From Ardenticatenaceae bacterium (GTDB lineage: Bacteria; Chloroflexota; Anaerolineae; Promineifilales; Promineifilaceae): DNA of 5,354 nucleotides. The notes below the pieces were generated by a model. That model did no database searches and was not told where the DNA came from. It saw only the letters and a list, made by a program, of their open reading frames with translations. Each line of letters opens with the position of its first letter. The stretch's first letter is position 1. Location of the stretch: contig JACKBR010000105.1 in the NCBI GenBank assembly GCA_020634495.1, positions 1-5,354 of the forward strand. The letters are read 5' to 3'. A program made the position numbers and the translations under genes. This document shows, piece by piece, positions 1-5,292 of the stretch.

Positions 1-109
1 TGCTGCCGGGCTACCACCTGGAATATTCAAAACATCAAAATGCTAAAGTGCGGAAACCATTCCGCCAGCGAGGAGTCTATCACGTTTACAAAAAAACACG
101 AATTTTGAT
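1..109. other. Left edge, no gene assignable with confidence; possible 3' end of an upstream plus-strand gene
   Basis: All three plus frames could be the tail of a gene entering from the left. One stops at TAA 44-46, one at TGA 106-108 directly before the terminator hairpin, and one runs to TAG 147-149 through the hairpin. The third begins with well-biased codons (LPGYHLEY...) and becomes lysine- and arginine-rich, but a gene running through its own terminator is less usual. None matches a family I recognise. A 6-bp hairpin (GCGGAA 50-55 with TTCCGC 60-65) has no T-run and is not a terminator by itself. Confidence 0.3.
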
Positions 110-147
110 AAAAAAACCTCCACACCAAAAGATGTGGAGGCTTTTTT
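110..147. terminator. Bidirectional intrinsic terminator (ends the tRNA operon)
   Basis: A perfect 8-bp stem CCTCCACA (117-124) / TGTGGAGG (133-140) encloses an 8-nt loop. It is flanked by seven A on the left (110-116) and six T on the right (142-147). Read on the minus strand it is a GC-rich hairpin followed by a T-run, placed just after tRNA-Arg. Read on the plus strand it also has a T-run, so it could stop a gene arriving from the left. Confidence 0.85.
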
Positions 148-149
148 AG

Positions 150-223
150 TACGCCCTGAGAGACTCGAACTCCCGACCTTCTGGTTCGTAGCCAGACGCT
201 CTAATCCACTGAGCTAAGGGCGC
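150..223 (-). tRNA. tRNA-Arg (anticodon ACG)
   Basis: The reverse complement folds as a 74-nt cloverleaf. The acceptor is GCGCCCT / AGGGCGT (first pair G-U). The D arm has GCTC/GAGC, and the anticodon stem TCTGG/CCAGA surrounds loop CTACGAA, giving anticodon ACG. The T arm GGGAG/CTCTC surrounds TTCGAGT, and the discriminator is A. It would read CGN codons after A34-to-inosine editing by TadA, as is usual for bacterial tRNA-Arg(ACG). The 3' CCA is not encoded (genomic ACTA follows). It is the last gene of the three-tRNA operon, with the terminator immediately downstream. Confidence 0.96.
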
Positions 224-278
224 ATATTCTTTTGCTGGTGTAGCCTCGCCGCTTTGACGACGGCCGTTGGCTTAAAGG

Positions 279-367
279 CGGGGAGGAAGGGATTCGAACC
301 CTTGAACGGCTTTTACACCGTTAACCGCTTAGCAGGCGGCCCCAATCGTCCACTCTGGCACCTCCCC
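279..367 (-). tRNA. tRNA-Ser (anticodon GCT)
   Basis: This is an 89-nt class II tRNA on the minus strand. It has a perfect 7-bp acceptor GGGGAGG / CCTCCCC. The anticodon stem GCCGC/GCGGT holds loop CTGCTAA (anticodon GCT, reading AGC and AGU). A long variable arm has stem AACGG/CCGTT. The T arm AAGGG/CCCTT surrounds TTCGAAT. Discriminator G and the long variable arm are serine identity features. The genome encodes only CC after the discriminator, so CCA must be completed enzymatically. Confidence 0.96.
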
Positions 368-422
368 AAAAAGCCAACATTGCTGCCAGGTAAGGTCTAC
401 ACTCTGTTGGTAAAACGTAAGG

Positions 423-509
423 CGGAGGGAGAGGGATTCGAACCCTCGGTAGGCTGTTGCCTACTACGGTTTTCAAGACCGTCGCAATCGTCCACTCTGC
501 CATCCCTCC
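423..509 (-). tRNA. tRNA-Ser (anticodon TGA)
   Basis: This is an 87-nt class II tRNA on the minus strand and the first gene of the operon. The acceptor GGAGGGA / TCCCTCC pairs perfectly. The anticodon loop CTTGAAA gives TGA (reads UCN, mainly UCA/UCG). The variable arm has stem TAGGC/GCCTA, the T arm contains TTCGAAT, and the discriminator is G. CCA is not fully encoded (GCCT). It shares the first D-arm block (CAGAGTGGACGATTG) with the neighbouring tRNA-Ser(GCT), which suggests the two serine tRNAs are related copies or share strong synthetase constraints. Confidence 0.96.
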
Positions 510-544
510 AGGCTGTGGAGGGGGTCATTTCAACCCGGTCGCGG

Positions 545-573
545 AGTATAACACGCCGCTTTTTGCGTGTCAA
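545..573 (-). promoter_or_regulatory. Sigma70-type promoter of the tRNA operon
   Basis: On the minus strand, -35 TTGACA (complement of 568-573) matches consensus 6/6. A 17-nt spacer follows, then -10 TATACT (complement of 545-550), which matches 5/6. Transcription should start near 538, about 30 nt before the mature tRNA-Ser(TGA). Such a near-consensus promoter fits the high output expected of tRNA genes. Confidence 0.85.
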
Positions 574-578
574 AATAA

Positions 579-592
579 TGCCAATTTTGGCA
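579..592. promoter_or_regulatory. Inverted repeat next to the tRNA promoter
   Basis: TGCCAA (579-584) and TTGGCA (587-592) form a perfect 6-bp inverted repeat with a 2-nt centre. It lies 5 bp upstream of the tRNA -35 box and abuts a copy of the ACGGCCGT palindrome (593-600). The position suits an activator or operator site in the divergent tRNA/sppA gap, but there is no direct evidence that a protein binds it. Confidence 0.25.
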
Positions 593-633
593 ACGGCCGT
601 TTCCCCACCAACCTTAATCTTTCCCCCATTGGA

Positions 634-662
634 TTGTACCGCCATCGCTTATCCGTTATCAT
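634..662 (+). promoter_or_regulatory. Possible promoter of sppA
   Basis: A weak -35-like TTGTAC (634-639) is followed by a 17-nt spacer and a -10-like TATCAT (657-662, 5/6 to consensus). Transcription would begin near 669, leaving a leader of about 24 nt before ATG 693. It would place the alternative TTG 663 outside the transcript. The -35 matches only 3/6, so this is tentative. Confidence 0.27.
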
Positions 663-692
663 TTGCCCAGCATTGATAAAATGAGGCGGTTA

Positions 693-2516
693 ATGAGCAA
701 TTTGGACAGTTCCAACGATTTTTTTGCCATCCTGGGTGGTGAACTTAAGCAAGTCTGGCAAGATTTAACAAATGGCTGGCGAGAAACGGCCGTTTCCCTG
801 CGCAATGGGTTTCGAAGATTACGGCACGCCAGGATGGATTACGTCGTGCTGGCGATTGGTGGCCCGATGCCAGAACGTGCCGAACCGCCACGCAGCTTCA
901 TCGAGCGGCAGCTTCCCCTGCCCGAACCAGCCTTTAGCTTGGAGCAGTTCAACCAGCGCCTGGCCCACATCGCCGATGCCGACAATGTGCAGGGGCTGGT
1001 GCTCATCTGCGATGGCCTCAGCGCCGGATACGCCACCATCCAAAACATTCGCCGCTCCCTGGAACGCCTGAAAGCCGCTGGCAAAACGGTTGTCATCTAC
1101 ACACCCTACCTTGACCTGCGGCACTATTTCCTGGCCACCATCGCCGACCGCATCATCGTGCCACCGGCTGCCCAGTTTGATGCCTACGGGCTGCATTCTG
1201 AAGTGACTCACCTGAAAACGGCGCTGGGCAATGTGGGGATTGGGGTAGATGCGGTGCAAATTTCGCCCTACAAAACGGCCGCAAACCCATTCATTAAAGA
1301 TGAGATAACTCCCGAAGAAAAGGAACAGCTGGATTGGCTGCTGGATGATTTGTATGATCAGGTGACGCTGGCGATGGCAGACGGCCGTTCCCTCACCCAA
1401 ACCACAATCCAAAACCTGATGAACCAGGTGCCCTTCTCCGCCGAAGATGCCCTGGCGGCCGGACTGGTCGATGATTTGGCCTACCAGGACGAGCTGGTTT
1501 ATCTGCTGGCAGAGACCGCCGATGATGAGGAAGAAACGGCCGTATCCAGCGAGGACGCAGCGGAAAAGCCAGCCGCCCGCCCGCAAGCCGTTTTGGCAGA
1601 GTGGCCCAAAGCAAAACGAGCCTTAACCGAAAAATCCCGGCGGCGCAGTCGCCAATTTATTGGCGTCATTAGCATCGAAGGGCTGATCAACATGGGCAGC
1701 AGCCAAAGCCCACCGATTGACCTGCCCATTCCCCTGGTGGGTGGGCAAATGGCCGGGGAGCAAACCCTGGTTTACCTGCTGCGCCAGGCAGAACAGCTAA
1801 ACGAGATGGCCGGGCTAATCTTGCATGTCGATTCGCCCGGCGGCTCCGCGCTGGCCTCCGATTTAATTGGCCGCGAGGTGCAGCGGCTGAGCCAGAAAAA
1901 GCCCGTGCTGGCGTACATGGGCGGCTCAGCAACCTCTGGCGGCTACTACGTCAGCGCCTACGCCCAGCACATCATGAGCCAATCGCTCACCATGACCGGC
2001 TCCATTGGCGTGGTGGGTTTTCGCCTGCACACGCAAGGGCTTTACAACAAGCTGGGACTGAACCGCACTGCCCTGGATCGCGGTGAAAACGCTAGCTTTT
2101 TTAACGACATGCAGCCACTCACCGACGAAGAGTTAGCAACCTGGCAAGAAATGATTGTGCATGCCTACGGCCAATTCAAAACAGTGGTGGCTGAAGGGCG
2201 CAATTTGCCCTACGATGAGCTGGACGCCATTTGCCTGGGGCGTGTTTGGACAGGGCAGCAAGCAGCGGCTCATCAATTGGTAGACAGCCACGGCGATTTT
2301 ATCGACGCCGTGCACAAATTGGCGGAGCTGGCCGAACTGCCCGACCCGGCCACCCACGACATTCCGGTGGTGAATTTGTTTGCCAAAACCAGCCGCTACG
2401 TTTTGCCGCAGCCGTTTGAGGTCGCTGAATCCATTGCCAACCTGCTGGCCCCAGAACGCTTGCAGACCCTTAACCGCAAACCGCTCTTTGTGTCACCCTA
2501 CGTCATCAAGATTTGA
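693..2516 (+). CDS. sppA: Signal peptide peptidase SppA, two-domain 67K type (peptidase family S49)
   Basis: The protein is 607 aa, close to E. coli SppA (618 aa). SppA cleaves leftover signal peptides and other membrane-associated peptides with a Ser/Lys dyad formed between tandem S49 domains. The N-terminal domain (about 45-270) carries the general-base lysine K194 in SPYKTAANPF, comparable to E. coli K209. A charged, acidic-then-basic linker (273-320) follows. The C-terminal domain (321-600) has VDSPGGS and the nucleophile S415 in GGSATSGGYY, then TGSIGV. Both catalytic residues are present, so an active enzyme is expected. Unlike E. coli SppA, no N-terminal transmembrane helix or signal peptide is visible. 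ATG 693 was chosen because GAGG (683-686) lies 6 nt upstream; TTG 663 would add 10 residues with no good ribosome site. It is divergent from the tRNA operon. The family call is secure; the start is fairly secure. Confidence 0.93.
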   Translation: MSNLDSSNDFFAILGGELKQVWQDLTNGWRETAVSLRNGFRRLRHARMDYVVLAIGGPMPERAEPPRSFIERQLPLPEPAFSLEQFNQRLAHIADADNVQGLVLICDGLSAGYATIQNIRRSLERLKAAGKTVVIYTPYLDLRHYFLATIADRIIVPPAAQFDAYGLHSEVTHLKTALGNVGIGVDAVQISPYKTAANPFIKDEITPEEKEQLDWLLDDLYDQVTLAMADGRSLTQTTIQNLMNQVPFSAEDALAAGLVDDLAYQDELVYLLAETADDEEETAVSSEDAAEKPAARPQAVLAEWPKAKRALTEKSRRRSRQFIGVISIEGLINMGSSQSPPIDLPIPLVGGQMAGEQTLVYLLRQAEQLNEMAGLILHVDSPGGSALASDLIGREVQRLSQKKPVLAYMGGSATSGGYYVSAYAQHIMSQSLTMTGSIGVVGFRLHTQGLYNKLGLNRTALDRGENASFFNDMQPLTDEELATWQEMIVHAYGQFKTVVAEGRNLPYDELDAICLGRVWTGQQAAAHQLVDSHGDFIDAVHKLAELAELPDPATHDIPVVNLFAKTSRYVLPQPFEVAESIANLLAPERLQTLNRKPLFVSPYVIKI

Positions 2517-2517
2517 G

Positions 2518-2639
2518 TTGTCATTTTGAGCGCAGCGAAAAATCCCTTTAAACTTTAATGGACTCGATCATTGATTCGCGGGCGAAGGTGTTGGTGACTT
2601 GAACGCAACAGGGATGCTTTACTTCGTTCAGCATGACAA
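2518..2639. repeat. Intergenic inverted-repeat element between sppA and nadE (MITE/REP-like)
   Basis: The two ends are imperfect inverted repeats. The left arm begins TTGTCATTTTGAGCG at 2518, and the complement of the right arm begins TTGTCATGCTGAACG at 2639. The arms match at 22 of 30 positions. A small internal hairpin TTCGC/GCGAA (2575-2586) sits at the exact middle, so the whole 122 bp could fold as one long stem-loop. This end sequence resembles a TGTCATnCTGAGCG-type repeat that I recall from intergenic regions of many bacteria, often mis-annotated as peptides like CHAERSEAS. It contains no ORF of its own. It begins two bases after the sppA stop and ends just before the nadE ribosome site. 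Confidence 0.75.
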
Positions 2640-2656
2640 TTGCAAAGGAAAAAACT

Positions 2657-3508
2657 ATGACAGCAACGGCCGTTTCTCCCAATCTCACCAAAAAACTGCA
2701 CATCGACACGAAAGTTGCCGAATTTGTGCTCATCAAATTTCTGGAAAATGAAATTTCCAAGGCAGGCTTCCAAAAAGCGGTGCTGGGGCTGTCCGGCGGC
2801 ATCGATTCCGCCCTCTCCTGCTACCTGGTCACCAAAGCGCTGGGGCCAGAAAACGTGTTGGCGCTGCGCTTGCCACATCAGGCATCCTCGGCCGAAAGTT
2901 TGGCCCATGCCGATCTGGTCATCGAGGCGCTGGGCATTGGCAGCGAAACGGTGGAGATTACCGGCATGGTGGAAGCCCTGGTCAACGCCTCGCCCGGCAT
3001 GAACGCCCATCGCAAAGGCAACGTCATGGCCCGGGCCCGGATGATGGTCATTTTTGACCGCTCGCTGGCGGAAAGTGCCCTGGTGATTGGCACCAGCAAC
3101 AAAACGGAGCTGATGCTGGGCTATGGCACCATTTTTGGCGATCTGGCCTCAGCGGTGAACCCGATTGGCGATCTGTACAAAACGCAGGTGCGGCAGCTTT
3201 CTCGCGCTTTGGGCGTGCCAGACGCGATCATCGACAAAGCGCCTTCAGCCGATCTCATTCCTGGCCAGACGGATGAAGATGATTTTGGTTTTAGTTACGA
3301 GACGGTAGACCAGCTGCTTTACCTGATGCTAGATGAGCGGTATTCGCGGGATGAAGCAGTGGCGGCGGGGTTTGCCCGGCCGTTTGTCGATAAAGTCCTC
3401 AGCATGGTGCAGCGCTCCCAATACAAACGCACCATGCCCATCATTCCCAAAATTAGCGACCGCTCTATCACCCACGATTTCCGCTATTTGCGGGATTGGG
3501 GAACATGA
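2657..3508 (+). CDS. nadE: NH3-dependent NAD+ synthetase
   Basis: This 283-aa cytosolic enzyme catalyses the last step of NAD+ synthesis: deamido-NAD+ + ATP + NH3 gives NAD+ + AMP + PPi. The ATP pyrophosphatase P-loop SGGIDS is at residues 46-51. Further family blocks are GNVMARARMM (121-130), GTSNKTE (145-151), GYGTIFGD (155-162), GDLYKTQVRQLS (171-182) and PSADLIPGQTDED (196-208). No nitrilase-type glutaminase domain is present and the length fits the short form, so ammonia rather than glutamine is the expected nitrogen donor. ATG 2657 follows AAAGGA (2644-2649) by 7 nt. The in-frame ATG at 2633 lies inside the upstream repeat and has no ribosome site, so it was rejected. The second to fifth codons contain an ACGGCCGT copy (reads ATAVS). 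The gene ends 30 bp before the S8 protease gene. Confidence 0.95.
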   Translation: MTATAVSPNLTKKLHIDTKVAEFVLIKFLENEISKAGFQKAVLGLSGGIDSALSCYLVTKALGPENVLALRLPHQASSAESLAHADLVIEALGIGSETVEITGMVEALVNASPGMNAHRKGNVMARARMMVIFDRSLAESALVIGTSNKTELMLGYGTIFGDLASAVNPIGDLYKTQVRQLSRALGVPDAIIDKAPSADLIPGQTDEDDFGFSYETVDQLLYLMLDERYSRDEAVAAGFARPFVDKVLSMVQRSQYKRTMPIIPKISDRSITHDFRYLRDWGT

Positions 3509-3510
3509 TA

Positions 3511-3545
3511 ATGGTGAATTGTGAATGGTAAATGGTTAATGGTTA
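3511..3545 (+). repeat. Heptanucleotide tandem repeat over the S8 protease start
   Basis: There are five consecutive 7-nt units of consensus ATGGTNA: ATGGTGA, ATTGTGA, ATGGTAA, ATGGTTA, ATGGTTA. A degenerate sixth unit (ATGATA, 3505-3510) overlaps the nadE stop codon. The repeat fills the nadE-protease gap and reaches into the first codons of the protease. Because 7 is not a multiple of 3, successive ATGs fall in rotating frames; the fifth (3539) is in the protease frame. Similar heptamer arrays are known in other bacteria, notably cyanobacteria. Confidence 0.85.
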
Positions 3546-5149
3546 AGGGGTGGGCCGCACGGTTATTAAAAACTGTTGGGCTGGCGATTTTGCTGCTGTT
3601 TTTGGTGCAGCAGGCGGGGGCGGAGCCGGAATGGCAGCGCAAGGTGGATCCGTCTTTGCTGGCGGAGGTGCTGGCCAAGCCTGCCGGTGACGGAGCCGCC
3701 CAGGCGGAATTTTTGGTGCGCCTGGCGGTGCAAGCGGATTTATCGGCAGCGGCGGGGATTACAGACAAGACGGCGAAGGGTGCTTTTGTCTACGACCAGC
3801 TAACGGCCGTTGCCCAACAAACACAGGCCCCGCTTTTGGCTCAGTTGGCCGGGATGGGTGTGGAGGCTGTACGGCCGTATTGGATCACCAACATGGTTTG
3901 GGTACGCAGCGATTTGGACACGATTGCCGCCATGGCCCAGCGCGACGACGTGGCTTTTGTGTATGCCAATCCGCAGGTGGCGCTGGACGTGCTGCCGCCG
4001 GAAAATGAAGAAGTGGGGCTGAGGGAAACGGCCGTTGGCGCTGTTGGCGCTGTTAGCGCGGTCGAATGGAACATCAGCCACATCCGGGCCGATACTGTCT
4101 GGAAACTGGGCTTTACCGGGCAGGGCGTGGTCATCGGCGGGCAAGACACCGGCTACGACTGGGACCATCCCGCCCTCATCAACCAATATCGCGGCTGGGA
4201 CGGCAGCAGCGCTGACCACAACACCAACTGGCACGACGCCATCCACACGCTGACCTTTGCCAACATCTGCGGTGTCGATTCCCCTGAACCTTGTGACGAC
4301 GATGACGACAGCCACGGCACCCACACAATGGGCACGATGATTGGCAATGATCTGGCTCCTTCAGCAGACGGCTGGCCCAGCGCTGCCGCCAATGCTATCG
4401 GCGTTGCGCCCGGGGCGCGCTGGATTGGCTGCCGGAACATGGAAATTGGCAACGGGACGCCAGCCACCTACAGCGAATGCTACGAATGGTTTGTTGCGCC
4501 TTATCCGCTGGGCGGCGACCCGATGACCGATGGCGACCCCAGCAAAGCGCCACACGTCATCAATAATTCCTGGAGCTGCCCGGTTAGCGAGGGTTGTACA
4601 ACGCCTGATATTTTAGAAACGGTGGTTAACAACGTGCGAGCGGCAGGGATTGTTACCGTGCATTCAGCAGGCAACGATGGGGCAAATTGCGGAACGGTGC
4701 AAGACCCGGCGGCTACCTACACAGCTTCTTTCTCTGTGGGCGCTACAGACAGCAACGACAACATCGCTGGCTTTAGCAGTCGTGGCCCCTCTACGTTTGA
4801 TGGCGGTCTAAAGCCGGATATTTCTGCGCCGGGCGTCAGCATTCGTTCTGCCTTTCGCGGGGGCAGCTATATTGGCGGATACCAGGGAACGAGCATGGCG
4901 GGGCCGCATGTGGCCGGGCTGGTGGCGCTGCTCATTTCGGCCAATCCAGCATTGGCCGGAGATGTGGACGCCATTGAGACAATTTTGCAGGAAACGGCCG
5001 TTCCCCGCACAACTTCCCAGGGCTGCGGTGGCGATGGCCCCACTGATGTGCCCAATAATGTGTATGGTTACGGCCGTATCGACGCCCTTCTCCCCATCGT
5101 GGAACAATTCCCACAAAAGCAATTCTTGCCATTTTCTACCGGCCAATAA
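3539..5149 (+). CDS. Secreted subtilisin-family serine protease, bacillopeptidase F-like (S8)
   Basis: The protein is 536 aa. A Sec signal peptide (1-28) has basic residues at 3, 8 and 11, a hydrophobic core at 13-23 and a likely cleavage after AGA. A propeptide of the I9 type (about 29-165) follows. The catalytic domain starts near W177 (WNISHIRADTVW). Catalytic residues are D203 in QDTGYDWDHP, H259 in SHGTHTMGTM, oxyanion N379 in SAGNDG and S452 in GTSMAGPHVAG. YRGW, NNSW, SSRGPS and KPDISAPGV resemble bacillopeptidase F. Eight cysteines (244, 252, 298, 314, 347, 353, 384, 496), all in the mature domain, could form disulfides outside the cell. Five aspartates (253-257) lie just before the His motif. 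No C-terminal sorting, cell-wall or repeat domain is present. ATG 3539 was chosen for a compact signal peptide; GTG 3521 is an in-frame alternative giving 542 aa. Neither has a strong ribosome site, so translation may be coupled to nadE. Confidence 0.93.
   Translation: MVKGWAARLLKTVGLAILLLFLVQQAGAEPEWQRKVDPSLLAEVLAKPAGDGAAQAEFLVRLAVQADLSAAAGITDKTAKGAFVYDQLTAVAQQTQAPLLAQLAGMGVEAVRPYWITNMVWVRSDLDTIAAMAQRDDVAFVYANPQVALDVLPPENEEVGLRETAVGAVGAVSAVEWNISHIRADTVWKLGFTGQGVVIGGQDTGYDWDHPALINQYRGWDGSSADHNTNWHDAIHTLTFANICGVDSPEPCDDDDDSHGTHTMGTMIGNDLAPSADGWPSAAANAIGVAPGARWIGCRNMEIGNGTPATYSECYEWFVAPYPLGGDPMTDGDPSKAPHVINNSWSCPVSEGCTTPDILETVVNNVRAAGIVTVHSAGNDGANCGTVQDPAATYTASFSVGATDSNDNIAGFSSRGPSTFDGGLKPDISAPGVSIRSAFRGGSYIGGYQGTSMAGPHVAGLVALLISANPALAGDVDAIETILQETAVPRTTSQGCGGDGPTDVPNNVYGYGRIDALLPIVEQFPQKQFLPFSTGQ
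4034..4060 (+). repeat. Three 9-nt tandem units at the propeptide/catalytic domain junction
   Basis: The units GTTGGCGCT, GTTGGCGCT and GTTAGCGCG follow one another in frame and encode VGA-VGA-VSA. They begin inside an ACGGCCGT copy (4028-4035) and lie directly before WNISHI, the start of the S8 catalytic domain. The array looks like a small in-frame expansion of a flexible linker where the propeptide is expected to be cut. Confidence 0.75.
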
Positions 5150-5176
5150 TCCGGTAAAATCCCGATAGGAAGAGAA

Positions 5177-5280
5177 ACCATCCGCAGATAGTGTTCATTG
5201 CACTCACAGATTTCGCAGACCTCTCTTTCTGTTCTCTGTGAAACTCTGCGTTTCCTCTGCGAAACTCCGTGTTCCTCTTC
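5177..5280. repeat. Intergenic repeat region of short CTCTGYGAAACTC units
   Basis: Two imperfect tandem units of about 20 nt, 5231-5250 and 5251-5271, share CTCTGYGAAACTCYG. A third partial unit (TTCCTCTTC) follows. The left half holds complementary pieces: TTTCGCAGA (5211-5219) is the exact reverse complement of TCTGCGAAA (5256-5264), and TCACAGA (5204-5210) of TCTGTGA (5235-5241), so the region can fold. It has the look of low-complexity intergenic repeats seen in many bacterial genomes. It separates the protease from the next gene and ends next to that gene's ribosome site. Confidence 0.6.
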
Positions 5281-5292
5281 ACGAGGAGAAAA

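Larger units (their letters stand above)
260..5077. repeat. Dispersed iterated palindrome ACGGCCGT (11 exact copies)
   Basis: Exact copies begin at 260, 593, 786, 1381, 1536, 2666, 3803, 3871, 4028, 4994 and 5070. Two are outside protein genes (a tRNA spacer and the tRNA/sppA gap); nine are inside the three complete protein genes. The core is often extended: AACGGCCGTT is common, and the copy at 783-796 is a perfect 14-bp palindrome GAAACGGCCGTTTC. A C-rich flank (TTCCC, TCCCC, TGCCC) often follows. Near-copies occur at 1275 (ACGGCCGC) and 3376 (CCGGCCGT). The feature bounds only mark the first and last copy; the intervening DNA is not part of the repeat. Confidence 0.9.

Noticed and set aside
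50..65. Hairpin GCGGAA/TTCCGC as a terminator of an upstream gene
   Set aside because: It has a short 6-bp stem with no following T-run; the stronger hairpin at 117-140 is the credible terminator.
254..676. Open reading frames across the tRNA genes on both strands
   Set aside because: They run through three well-folded tRNAs and the tRNA promoter; there is no ribosome site and the protein sequence is not gene-like.
819..1586. Long minus-strand open frame (255 codons) inside sppA
   Set aside because: It lies antisense to conserved S49 coding sequence; the frame is open because of GC-rich codon bias, and the translation resembles no family.
2555..3010. Minus-strand open frame across the intergenic element and nadE
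   Set aside because: It is antisense to the conserved NadE P-loop region; its end is the CHAERSKAS-type translation of the intergenic repeat, a common false protein.
3800..4324. Minus-strand open frame (174 codons) inside the S8 protease
   Set aside because: It is antisense to the propeptide and catalytic Asp/His region, with no ribosome site; a shadow of the real gene.
5131..5160. Hairpin at the protease stop codon (TACCGG 5137-5142 / CCGGTA 5151-5156) as a terminator
   Set aside because: The stem is real and can be extended with a small bulge, but no T-run follows on either strand, so intrinsic termination is not supported.
5204..5271. CRISPR array
   Set aside because: The units are only two or three, imperfect, directly adjacent and without unique spacers; no cas gene is present.
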